Part shown: positions 54,009-61,175 of the stretch, piece after piece
Layout of the letters: the number at the start of each line of letters is the position of its first letter
Numbering within the stretch: position 1 is the first letter of the stretch
Assembly: GCF_031846265.1 (NCBI RefSeq)
Contig: NZ_JAVRIA010000004.1
Coordinates: 124,001 to 188,000 of the forward strand
Direction: 5' to 3'
Length of the DNA: 64,000 nt
Source of the DNA: Microcosmobacter mediterraneus
GTDB lineage: Bacteria; Bacteroidota; Bacteroidia; Flavobacteriales; Flavobacteriaceae
Program-made: the position numbers and the translations under genes
The notes under the pieces: model-generated
Told to the model about the DNA's origin: nothing
Seen by the model: the letters and a program-made list of their open reading frames with translations, nothing else
The model's database searches: none

Positions 54009-54801
54009 GTTCTTTAGACGAATTAGATACAACCTTATGAGTGAAAATAAAACTGGAAAATATTTTAAGTATGCTATTGGTGAAATTGTTTTGGTGGTTA
54101 TAGGAATTCTTATTGCTCTGCAAATTAATACTTGGAATCAGAATAGGCAAAATCGCTCCCAAGAACAGCAAATCTTAGTTCAGTTATTAAATGAATACAC
54201 AAACAATTTATTTCAACTAAATCAAAAAATCTCAATAAGGAACGCAACGGTATCATCCTCTTTCAAACTGCTAAATTATAAAAATGATGAAAAGCTAAAC
54301 GTTGTTGCAGATAGCTTTAATTTACATATAGGAAGAATTCTTTTGCGCCCTACATTCGACCCAGAGCTCGGTGTCACAACAGAGCTTACAAGTTCAGGAA
54401 AATTATATCTGATAACTAATAATTCATTAAGAAATAACATCACCTCTTTTCCAAGTTTTTTAGGTGAACTTCGTGAGGAAGAAATGGTAATTTATAATCA
54501 GGTTGAAGAACAATTAACACCTTTTATAATGGAACATTATCAAATTGGGAGAGTTATTGGAGAAATGTTTAATGACGAGTATATTAAGAAACGAACAACT
54601 TTTGTAATAGCTGAAGGTCATAATTCAGTTATAGATTTATTTACTCAAGTTGATTTTAAACCCTTACTGAATCACCCAGATTTTGAAGATTACTTAGCAT
54701 TAATGATAAGTAATACTATTTATACTAATGAACAATCCGAGGGCGTAAAGAAAAAAATTGAAGATATAATTTCACTAATTAACAAAGAATTAGAAAAATA
54801 A
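54001..54801 (+). CDS. DUF6090-type membrane protein, paralogue 3
   Basis: The 266-residue protein opens MIKFFRRIRYNLMSENKTGK, with the single membrane segment GEIVLVVIGILIALQINTWN at about residues 28-47 and a helical domain of about 220 residues beyond it. The pattern is that of the DUF6090 family, whose function is unknown. It is preceded by copy 1 of the 95-base repeat. Its soluble domain differs strongly from that of the next paralogue, while the repeats before them are nearly identical. Confidence 0.78.
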   Translation: MIKFFRRIRYNLMSENKTGKYFKYAIGEIVLVVIGILIALQINTWNQNRQNRSQEQQILVQLLNEYTNNLFQLNQKISIRNATVSSSFKLLNYKNDEKLNVVADSFNLHIGRILLRPTFDPELGVTTELTSSGKLYLITNNSLRNNITSFPSFLGELREEEMVIYNQVEEQLTPFIMEHYQIGRVIGEMFNDEYIKKRTTFVIAEGHNSVIDLFTQVDFKPLLNHPDFEDYLALMISNTIYTNEQSEGVKKKIEDIISLINKELEK

Positions 54802-54804
54802 GGA

Positions 54805-54937
54805 AAGTACAACAACGTGAATAGTTCATTGCTCGGAAATTCCTATCGGAATTTTTGTCGCTTCTGAACAATAGGTTCCTGTTTATTTGCTAACTTAGTG
54901 GAATCGCAACGAAAACATACACAAAACTCTTGTACTT
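54805..54937 (+). repeat. Structured spacer between two DUF6090 units, attC-like in layout
   Basis: The ends AAGTACAA (54805-54812) and TTGTACTT (54930-54937) are perfect inverted arms. Inside is a hairpin, AAATTCC/GGAATTT with a TATC loop (54837-54854). Twenty bases after the right arm is another, TTCCCG/CGGGAA (54958-54975). I recall similar spacers, beginning with ACAACAACG after a gene and ending before TTGTGCTTC, as common between accessory genes in Flavobacteriia, but no search was possible here. Confidence 0.55.
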
Positions 54938-54982
54938 CATTATAACCAACCATAAGATTCCCGCTTTCTCGGGAAATATAAT

Positions 54983-55077
54983 ATGATAAAATTCTTTCGA
55001 TTATCGAAACTTAATTTTGTCTTGCAAAATCAAATGTCCAGTGGACATTTGGGTGAGATAGCCGCTTGCGGAAAAAA
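54983..55077 (+). repeat. 95-base direct repeat, copy 2
   Basis: This copy matches 53892-53986 at 94 of 95 bases. It includes the palindrome AAATGTCCAGTGGACATTT at 55032-55050. It lies 1,091 bases downstream of copy 1, so homologous recombination between the copies would delete paralogue 3. Confidence 0.9.
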
Positions 55078-55099
55078 CAAAAGTTCTACACATGATTAA
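54983..55099 (+). CDS. 38-residue leader peptide ORF upstream of a DUF6090 gene, copy 2
   Basis: The frame runs from ATG 54983 to a stop that overlaps the paralogue 4 start by eight bases, exactly as in copy 1. Residues 1-32 are identical to copy 1; the last six differ (KSSTHD instead of RILKYD). Equal length and identical overlap despite different final bases argue that the frame is maintained, but it could also follow from a shared duplication. Confidence 0.4.
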   Translation: MIKFFRLSKLNFVLQNQMSSGHLGEIAACGKNKSSTHD

Positions 55100-56147
55100 A
55101 TTCTTTAGGCAAATTCGTAAATCTCTTCTTTCAGAAGGAAAAACTGGGAAGTATCTGAAATATGCAATTGGAGAGATTGTTCTTGTCGTCATTGGTATTT
55201 TGATTGCTTTACAAATAAATTTAAAAAGTCAAGAAAAAACCAATCGCGAACATGTAGAAAGTATTTTAAAAAGTGTATACTTTAATTTGGAAAGCGATAT
55301 GGCTAACCCTATTAATAGGTTTATAGGGTTCTGTGAATTTAAAGACTCATTGAATACTATGCTTCTGACCAAAAATTTATCCTATAAAGATTATGAGTTA
55401 AGTGGTCAAGGACATTACGGATTAGGACGCCTGTTAACATATGAATTTGAACCCTTCCAGTTTGAAAATCAAGCCTATGAGCGTTTGGTGGCTAATATTG
55501 AAATTATACCAGACGAATATATGCCAATAGTTAAAATGCTTCAAGATGTTTATAGCAAAGAGGTGCCTGTTGTAAATGAAGTTGCCATAGAGGTAAAAAA
55601 CTTTGTGGATGAGATTGAAGATAAGTACCAATCATCTTTTGATTGGTATTCCAATACAGATAGTACGCATTTTCGACAGAAGGTAAACTACATGCTTGAT
55701 AATCCTAAACATTTAAATGACGTAAGAAGGCATCAATATATAATAGATCATTTACTGGGTCATATGAATACACTAAAGACGAATGTTTCTATTGCTTACA
55801 GTAAAATTCATAATGAATTAATGTTCGATGAACCATTTTCAGAAATTGTAGAACGGTTTTATTTTCCAAAAGAAAATGAACTTAAAAAGTATACTGGAAT
55901 TTATGAATTTGTAGACAATCCTTCTAATACCATGGAATTTGTATCTAAAGACTATTACTTAACTCTAGGTAACGGAAATGGTTTTAAGCTAATTAATATA
56001 GCTGATAATAAATTTGCAGCTTCAATTGATACCAAAGGTAGTTATATAGAATTTATAGAAGATGAAAAGGGTGATATTTCAGCACTTACTTTTAACAGAA
56101 TTAGAGAAAAGGATACGATATCAGCACTTCATAAAAAAATAAAATAA
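55092..56147 (+). CDS. DUF6090-type membrane protein, paralogue 4, with extra C-terminal domain
   Basis: The 351-residue protein has the family start MIKFFRQIRKSLLSEGKTGK and a membrane segment GEIVLVVIGILIALQINLKS near residues 28-47. It is about 85 residues longer than paralogue 3. The extra C-terminal part (LKKYTGIYEFVDNPSNTMEF onwards, from residue 263) has the beta-strand pattern of the small barrel found at the end of many serine hydrolases. Function is unknown. Copy 2 of the 95-base repeat ends 14 bases before the start. Confidence 0.75.
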   Translation: MIKFFRQIRKSLLSEGKTGKYLKYAIGEIVLVVIGILIALQINLKSQEKTNREHVESILKSVYFNLESDMANPINRFIGFCEFKDSLNTMLLTKNLSYKDYELSGQGHYGLGRLLTYEFEPFQFENQAYERLVANIEIIPDEYMPIVKMLQDVYSKEVPVVNEVAIEVKNFVDEIEDKYQSSFDWYSNTDSTHFRQKVNYMLDNPKHLNDVRRHQYIIDHLLGHMNTLKTNVSIAYSKIHNELMFDEPFSEIVERFYFPKENELKKYTGIYEFVDNPSNTMEFVSKDYYLTLGNGNGFKLINIADNKFAASIDTKGSYIEFIEDEKGDISALTFNRIREKDTISALHKKIK

Positions 56148-56150
56148 CAA

Positions 56151-56240
56151 AAGCACAACAACATTTATAATTAATTCCAAAGAAATAATTAACTTGTGTC
56201 TTCATCTGAAAATCATAACTGATTTTCCAGCAACCAACCA
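56151..56240 (+). repeat. Degenerate third spacer of the DUF6090 array
   Basis: After paralogue 4 the sequence AAGCACAACAACAT mirrors the start of the 54805 spacer, and ACTTGTGTCTTCAT at 56202-56215 mirrors its end. Between 56216 and 56240 lies a perfect eight-base hairpin, GAAAATCA/TGATTTTC with a four-base loop. The layout repeats but no DUF6090 gene follows, so this could be the right end of the array. Confidence 0.45.
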
Positions 56241-56310
56241 TACACAATCACGTTAAGCGTTATAAAAACTGCATATGTTCATTTACTGTTAACAAATCTT
56301 TATTTTGCTA

Positions 56311-56341
56311 TTGTAAATACAAATCAAAGGTTTTATCTTTG
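56311..56341 (+). promoter_or_regulatory. Promoter of the small membrane protein gene
   Basis: TATCTTTG at 56334-56341 is an exact -7 match, and TTG at 56311-56313 is a -33 element at normal spacing. The start codon follows 28 bases later. Confidence 0.6.
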
Positions 56342-56368
56342 TACCAATATTTAATTAAATAGCGCACA

Positions 56369-56545
56369 ATGTTTGAATTTGATCAGTATTTAGGGTTTTT
56401 AGCATTCTTAACCATTTTAACCATAGGATTTTGGTTAATGATCTTTTTATTAACCTTTGTTATTCCTTACTGGATTGGTGGATCTCTTATTGAGCGTTTA
56501 AAAGAAATTAGAGAAGAAAAGAAAGCAAAAAAAGCTAACGTTTAA
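56369..56545 (+). CDS. Small membrane protein, 58 residues
   Basis: The frame begins MFEFDQYLGFLAFLTILTIG and has two hydrophobic helices up to about residue 40 (GFWLMIFLLTFVIPYWIGG), then a strongly basic helix RLKEIREEKKAKKANV. It has a good promoter and a good terminator of its own, so it is very probably a real gene despite its size. The function is unknown. Confidence 0.7.
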   Translation: MFEFDQYLGFLAFLTILTIGFWLMIFLLTFVIPYWIGGSLIERLKEIREEKKAKKANV

Positions 56546-56563
56546 GATCTTATAAATAAATAT

Positions 56564-56595
56564 AAAAAAAGGAAACTCATTGAGTTTCCTTTTTT
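56564..56595. terminator. Bidirectional terminator between convergent genes
   Basis: GGAAACTC and GAGTTTCC are perfect arms around ATT, flanked by seven A and six T. It lies 25 bases after the small membrane protein gene and 49 bases beyond the end of the TonB-dependent receptor gene. Confidence 0.9.
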
Positions 56596-56637
56596 GTTTT
56601 GATATCATTAATGCTTTTTTAATATGAGATGTTGTGC

Positions 56638-59118
56638 TTAGCCTTCAAAATCGTCACCATCACCAGAGTCGTTTCCTCGACCGCGTTCGCGTTGTTTTTT
56701 CTGATTAAAGCGATACGTAAAACTTAAATTAAATGAGCGTACTCTTCGTTGAAACTCACTTGTAGACTCAAAGCTATCCGTAAAATTATCACTCCTACGT
56801 TTTCTAGAATTAAAAACATCTCTAACATTTAATGCAATAGATGCTTTGTCTTTAAATAAGTCTTTACTAAACGCTAAATCTGTTGAAAAAATACCTTTAT
56901 TAACACTTTGTGCTGTTTCGCTTGGACCTCTATAAAAGAGTCGTGTTTGCCAATCTATATTTCCTGGTAAGGTGTATTTGTTATTAAGTCTAACAAACCA
57001 ACTTAGGTTATCTGCGTCAAAATTCTGACCTTCAAAATCGCCTCTTGTACTAGAGTTAAACAAGTTGAAGTTTCCGTTTAAATTCCATTTTTTGGTTGGT
57101 CTGTAGGTTAGTGTGAATTCAAAACCAAAACGATCGTTTGTTGCTAAGTTAATAGGTGTACGTTTAATAACAGGAATTAAATCGAATTGCTGATTAAGCA
57201 TATCAAAATTTGGGTCGTTTATATTTATGGTTTGGTTTGTTTCAAAACTATAGAAGTTATCTGTTTCTAAGGCTACAAAATTAAAGGCATCTTGTGCACG
57301 TTGAAAATAAATAGAGCCATTTAAAGAAAGTTTACCATAGTCTTTAAAATAGCCTAAATCAACTGCGTTAGATGTACTAGGATCTAAATCTGGATTTCCT
57401 TGGAATAGGTTAGTAGCACTACTTCGCGAAGGAAAAGGATTGATAAAACGAGATCGAGGTCTACGTATACGTCTGTTGTAACCAAACGTAATATTTTCAT
57501 CTTCAGATATCTCAAAGGCTAGATTAAGCGTTGGGAATAATTGATTGTATTCTTTTTTTTCAAATTGATTACTTGTAAACTGATCGATGGTAATTCTGGT
57601 ACCTTCAAAACGTAATCCCAATAAAAACGATAATTTTTCGCTTAGTTTATTACCATATTGCGTGTAAAAGGCATTTACAAATTGTTTAAAATTTAAAGAG
57701 TTACTAAGGTCAATATTCACTTGAAATGATTGACCATTATCAAAGCTAGACTCTACAAGGTAATCCGTTATTAAATCAAAAAATTCACCTCTGTAACCAA
57801 ATTCAAACTGACCAGTTTCATTAATGGGTTGCACATAGTCTCCTTGTAATAAGATTCGTTCTTGTGCTTCATCTGTAGCAACAGTTTCTACATCAAAACC
57901 ATTTTGATTAATTAAAGAGGCTTCAGACTCATTACTGTCTTCGAATTGAAAGTCAAAGGTTAAACGATGCTGACTATTGCCTTTAAATTGCTTATCGAAG
58001 TTAAGTGCATACTGCACAGTTTTGTCATCTTCAAACTCAGGGTCTTTTCGTATTGTTGTATTGGTTAAGGTGTTATTGCTATCAAACTCTTCGGCAATAT
58101 TAGTTGTATTACTTTCTGTGTCACTATCTCTATACACTAAAGACGCAGTTAATGAGCTTGTATCATTAATATACCACTCAATACCTGTATTAGTACTAAA
58201 CCCTTTCCTGGTTCTGTCGAAGTCTCTATTTTCTATTAAGAAAGAACTAGGATCATCTCCATTAAAAAATTCGGTATCACTAAAAGCATTTCCTGGTGAT
58301 TCTCTGTAATTATAATTAGACGTATTAAAGATATTTACATCACCTGTTCTGTAATTAATATTACCTGAAATACCTGCAGATGTAGGATAACCACCATTTA
58401 CAGTTATAGCGCCATTTAAACCTTGTAATTTACTTCGTCTTAAAATGATATTTAAAATTCCGGCAGATCCTTCAGCATCGTATCGTGCAGATGGTGATGT
58501 TATAACTTCTACACGCTCTATAGATTCTGCTGGTAATTGTCGTAAAGCATCAGTAGAGTTAAGCCCAACTAAACCAGAAGGTTTTCCGTTAATAAGAATA
58601 CGAACATCGTCATTACCACGTAAGGCAACATTACCTTCGACATCTACAGAAACTGAAGGCACATTATCTAATACATCGCTTACTGTACCACCACGAACCG
58701 TTAGATCTTTACCTACATTGTATACTTTTTTATCGAGTTTAATTTCTACAGTTGTGCGTTCTGCAATGATTTCAACTTCTCCAAGAGCCTCAACATCTAG
58801 AGCAAGAGATGTGGTACCGAGATTTGTATCTGTATTGAGTAGTTTATTGAGTAAGTTTACTGTTTTATAACCAATATATTCAATAGAAATATCATACAAT
58901 CCTTTTGGTACATCTATTGTATATTCTCCTTTTTCATTGGTAATACCACCAGTTGTTATGGTATTATCTTTTTTATTTTTAAAAGCAATTGTGGCGTATT
59001 CTAGAGGTACTTTGGTATCTTTTTCTAATACTTTTCCTGTTACTTTCACATCAGTTTGACCATGCAATATAACTGAGGTAAAAAGAATAAGTAGTGCAGT
59101 AAATTGTCTTAATATCAT
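56638..59118 (-). CDS. TonB-dependent receptor-like outer-membrane beta-barrel protein
   Basis: The 826-residue protein has a signal peptide, then a carboxypeptidase-regulatory-like domain (about residues 22-110: VTGKVLEKDTKVPLEYATIA). The plug domain follows (around 130-215: VRGGTVSDVLDNVPSVSVD and ALRGNDDVRILINGKPSG), then a long beta barrel of the outer-membrane beta-barrel family. The C-terminus ends in a Gly/Asp-rich tail after the last strands (SFNLSFTYRFN). Such receptors bring siderophores, glycans or peptides across the outer membrane. No SusD-like partner is adjacent, so the ligand is unknown. Confidence 0.9.
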   Translation of the reverse strand: MILRQFTALLILFTSVILHGQTDVKVTGKVLEKDTKVPLEYATIAFKNKKDNTITTGGITNEKGEYTIDVPKGLYDISIEYIGYKTVNLLNKLLNTDTNLGTTSLALDVEALGEVEIIAERTTVEIKLDKKVYNVGKDLTVRGGTVSDVLDNVPSVSVDVEGNVALRGNDDVRILINGKPSGLVGLNSTDALRQLPAESIERVEVITSPSARYDAEGSAGILNIILRRSKLQGLNGAITVNGGYPTSAGISGNINYRTGDVNIFNTSNYNYRESPGNAFSDTEFFNGDDPSSFLIENRDFDRTRKGFSTNTGIEWYINDTSSLTASLVYRDSDTESNTTNIAEEFDSNNTLTNTTIRKDPEFEDDKTVQYALNFDKQFKGNSQHRLTFDFQFEDSNESEASLINQNGFDVETVATDEAQERILLQGDYVQPINETGQFEFGYRGEFFDLITDYLVESSFDNGQSFQVNIDLSNSLNFKQFVNAFYTQYGNKLSEKLSFLLGLRFEGTRITIDQFTSNQFEKKEYNQLFPTLNLAFEISEDENITFGYNRRIRRPRSRFINPFPSRSSATNLFQGNPDLDPSTSNAVDLGYFKDYGKLSLNGSIYFQRAQDAFNFVALETDNFYSFETNQTININDPNFDMLNQQFDLIPVIKRTPINLATNDRFGFEFTLTYRPTKKWNLNGNFNLFNSSTRGDFEGQNFDADNLSWFVRLNNKYTLPGNIDWQTRLFYRGPSETAQSVNKGIFSTDLAFSKDLFKDKASIALNVRDVFNSRKRRSDNFTDSFESTSEFQRRVRSFNLSFTYRFNQKKQRERGRGNDSGDGDDFEG

Positions 59119-59134
59119 AACAAGTGGTTAGTAG

Positions 59135-59177
59135 TTGTGCCTATTTAGATGTGCAAAATTACTGTAACTTGTGCCTA
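59135..59177 (-). promoter_or_regulatory. Promoter with flanking direct repeats upstream of the TonB-dependent receptor gene
   Basis: The minus strand reads TAATTTTG at 59161-59154, an exact -7 box 36 bases before the receptor's ATG. The nine-base word TTGTGCCTA (plus strand) occurs at 59135-59143 and again at 59169-59177, one copy on each side of the -7 box. This could be a pair of regulator sites. Confidence 0.4.
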
Positions 59178-59214
59178 GTTTGGTTAATCTTATGTTAAAG
59201 GAAAAGAGTAGCGT

Positions 59215-59568
59215 TTAAAGAATATCATTAATGTTTTCAGTAGGTCTTCCAATAACAGCTTTATTACCATTAATAATAATTGGTCGTTCTATTAATTTTG
59301 GATTCTTTACCATGGCGAAAATAATTTCTGAATCTGAGAGAGTTTTACCTTTAAATTCAGCCTTCCATAACGCTTCATTTTTACGAATTAAATCTATGGG
59401 TTTAATATCTAATTTTGCTATTATTTTTTTAAGTTCTGATGCTGAGGGTACATCATCTAAATACTTAATTATATCAAATAATTGACCTGAATTTTCCAAG
59501 AACTGTAAACCTTCTCTAGACTTTCTGCATCTTGGATTGTGATATATTGTAACAGTAGAAGTACTCAT
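59215..59568 (-). CDS. ArsC/Spx-family protein (arsenate reductase-like)
   Basis: The 117-residue protein has NPRCRKSREGLQFLEN near residue 10, with one Cys in the CxK/R position of ArsC and YffB proteins, and the C-terminal RPIIINGNKAVIGRPTEN, which fits the glutaredoxin-dependent arsenate reductase. YffB-type relatives of unknown function look alike, and no arsenite exporter or ArsR gene is nearby. It is the last gene of an operon with prfB and an exported hypothetical protein (five-base gap). Confidence 0.78.
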   Translation of the reverse strand: MSTSTVTIYHNPRCRKSREGLQFLENSGQLFDIIKYLDDVPSASELKKIIAKLDIKPIDLIRKNEALWKAEFKGKTLSDSEIIFAMVKNPKLIERPIIINGNKAVIGRPTENINDIL

Positions 59569-59573
59569 ATAAG

Positions 59574-59996
59574 CTATTGTTTGTCTTTCTTTTTACGTTT
59601 CTTTTTTTCTTTTTTCTTATCTAATTTTCCTTTGATAGCTTTTTTTATATCTTCTATTACGTCTTTAGATACTAAATCTTCTAAATCCTTAAAATGGCTT
59701 TCGTCCAAATCCTTTAACTCCTGTTCACGCTGAAAGTATGGTTTCTCTACGTTGTAGATTTTTAGCTTCTCATCAAAGTATGAATTGAGTTTTTGTTTAA
59801 TAATCTCTTTTTGAAAGTCGTCAGCATTTAATTGATCTAATATACCTTGAATATATTTTGCTTTATTCTCTTCGAGTTTACGTTTCTGTCTTACTTGTTG
59901 TTCTTTATTTAATGCTCTAGGAGGTAAGCGTTGTTGGGCGTATATTGCTGTGCAAATTCCAAATAAAAATATAGCAGATAGTATAATTTTTTTCAT
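59574..59996 (-). CDS. Exported basic/acidic coiled-coil hypothetical protein
   Basis: The 140-residue protein has a signal peptide (AIFLFGICTAIYAQQ, cleaved near residue 20). A helical, highly charged mature part follows (KEQQVRQKRKLEENKAKYI), with a poly-lysine C-terminus (KKEKKKRKKKDKQ). It lies between prfB and the ArsC-like gene with gaps of four and five bases. No family is recognised. The shape recalls small periplasmic stress proteins, but that is only a resemblance. Confidence 0.68.
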   Translation of the reverse strand: MKKIILSAIFLFGICTAIYAQQRLPPRALNKEQQVRQKRKLEENKAKYIQGILDQLNADDFQKEIIKQKLNSYFDEKLKIYNVEKPYFQREQELKDLDESHFKDLEDLVSKDVIEDIKKAIKGKLDKKKEKKKRKKKDKQ

Positions 59997-60000
59997 AAGA

Positions 60001-61105
60001 TTATAAATTAGATTTTTCTTTTTGTCCCATCATCATAAGGTAGGATTTTAAAAATGGTGTTATATCGCCATCCATTACAGCATCAACGTTTCCAGTTTCA
60101 TGGCTGGTTCTAACATCTTTTACTAATTTGTAAGGATGCATGACGTAATTTCTAATTTGGCTTCCCCATTCAATTTTCATTTTCCCAGCTTCAATATCAT
60201 CGCGTTGTGCCATTTGTTTTTGTAATTCAATCTCATAGAGTTGAGACTTCAGCATCTGAAGTGCTCTAGCACGATTATCGTGCTGCGATCGTGTTTCTGA
60301 ACATTGAATTTGTATTCCTGAAGGTTTATGCAATAACTGTACCTTAGTTTCAACTTTGTTTACATTTTGTCCACCAGCTCCACTAGAACGTGCTGTAGTA
60401 ATTTCAATGTCTGCAGGATTAATATCTATTTCAATGGAATCATCAACTAACGGATATACGTATACTGAAGCAAAACTAGTATGACGTTTTGCATTACTAT
60501 CAAATGGTGAAATTCTTACTAATCTGTGCACACCATTTTCACCTTTTAGCCAACCAAAAGCAAATTCTCCATTAATCTCTAAGGTTACTGTTTTTATACC
60601 AGCAACATCACCTTCTTGGAAATTAAGTTCTTTGACTTTGTAACCACTTTTCTCAGCGAACATTAAATACATGCGCATTAGCATGCTTGTCCAATCACAA
60701 CTTTCTGTTCCACCAGCTCCAGCTGTTATTTGTAATACAGCACTTAAGTTATCACCTTCTTCTGAGAGCATATTTCTAAACTCTAAATCTTCAATAAATG
60801 TTTCAGCTTTTGTAAATTGACATTCTAATTCTTCGCCACTTATTTCTTCTGCTTTATAAAATTCATACAAGACCTCTAAATCTTCAGTAAAAGTTTTAGA
60901 TTTTTCGTAATCCTCTATCCACTTCTTTTTAGACCGAAGGGATTGCATCACTTGCTCAGCAGCTTTAGAGTCATTCCAGAAATTGGGATCGAAGGTTTGT
61001 TCTTCTTCGTTAGAAATTTCAATTGTTTTTTTGTCAATGTCAAAGATATTGCCTCAATGCAGAAACACGCTGCATAAGGTCTTTGATATTATCTGAAGTA
61101 ATCAT
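60001..61105 (-). CDS. prfB: Peptide chain release factor 2, with programmed +1 frameshift
   Basis: RF2 releases the finished peptide at UGA and UAA. Translation starts at ATG 61105 (MITSDNIKDLMQRVSALRQY), reaches CTT TGA at 61045-61040, and must shift +1 (skipping T 61042) to continue as GAC in the frame ending at 60001. The joined product has about 367 residues, the normal size. The main part has RISPFDSNAKRHTS (SPF, UGA recognition) and SSGAGGQNVNKVETK (GGQ, peptide release). Annotating only the second frame would lose the N-terminus. It heads an operon with two downstream genes. Confidence 0.95.
61040..61045 (-). other. Programmed +1 frameshift site of prfB
   Basis: On the minus strand the codons are CTT TGA followed by C, the canonical RF2 slippery sequence CUUUGAC. 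A weak Shine-Dalgarno-like GAGG lies about seven bases upstream (minus-strand order GAGGCAATATCTTTGAC). Low RF2 slows termination at the UGA and permits the shift, so RF2 controls its own level. Confidence 0.93.
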
Positions 61106-61121
61106 TGCTTTAAATTTTAAA

Positions 61122-61129
61122 CAAAAATA
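61122..61129 (-). promoter_or_regulatory. -7 promoter box of prfB
   Basis: The minus strand reads TATTTTTG, matching TAnnTTTG, 17 bases before the prfB ATG. It lies in the 70-base divergent gap with the zinc metalloprotease gene. Confidence 0.45.
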
Positions 61130-61175
61130 GAATTTATAAAGATAATACGTAATTTTAGATTTTAATTTTTTTACT

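Noticed and set aside
53892..55099. The 95-base repeats as ends of an insertion sequence or transposon
   Set aside because: They are direct, not inverted, there is no transposase frame between or beside them, and each is fixed to the start of a DUF6090 gene.
57977..58870. Open frames on the plus strand inside the TonB-dependent receptor gene
   Set aside because: Serine-rich antisense translation of the beta-barrel and plug regions, without start context or domain.
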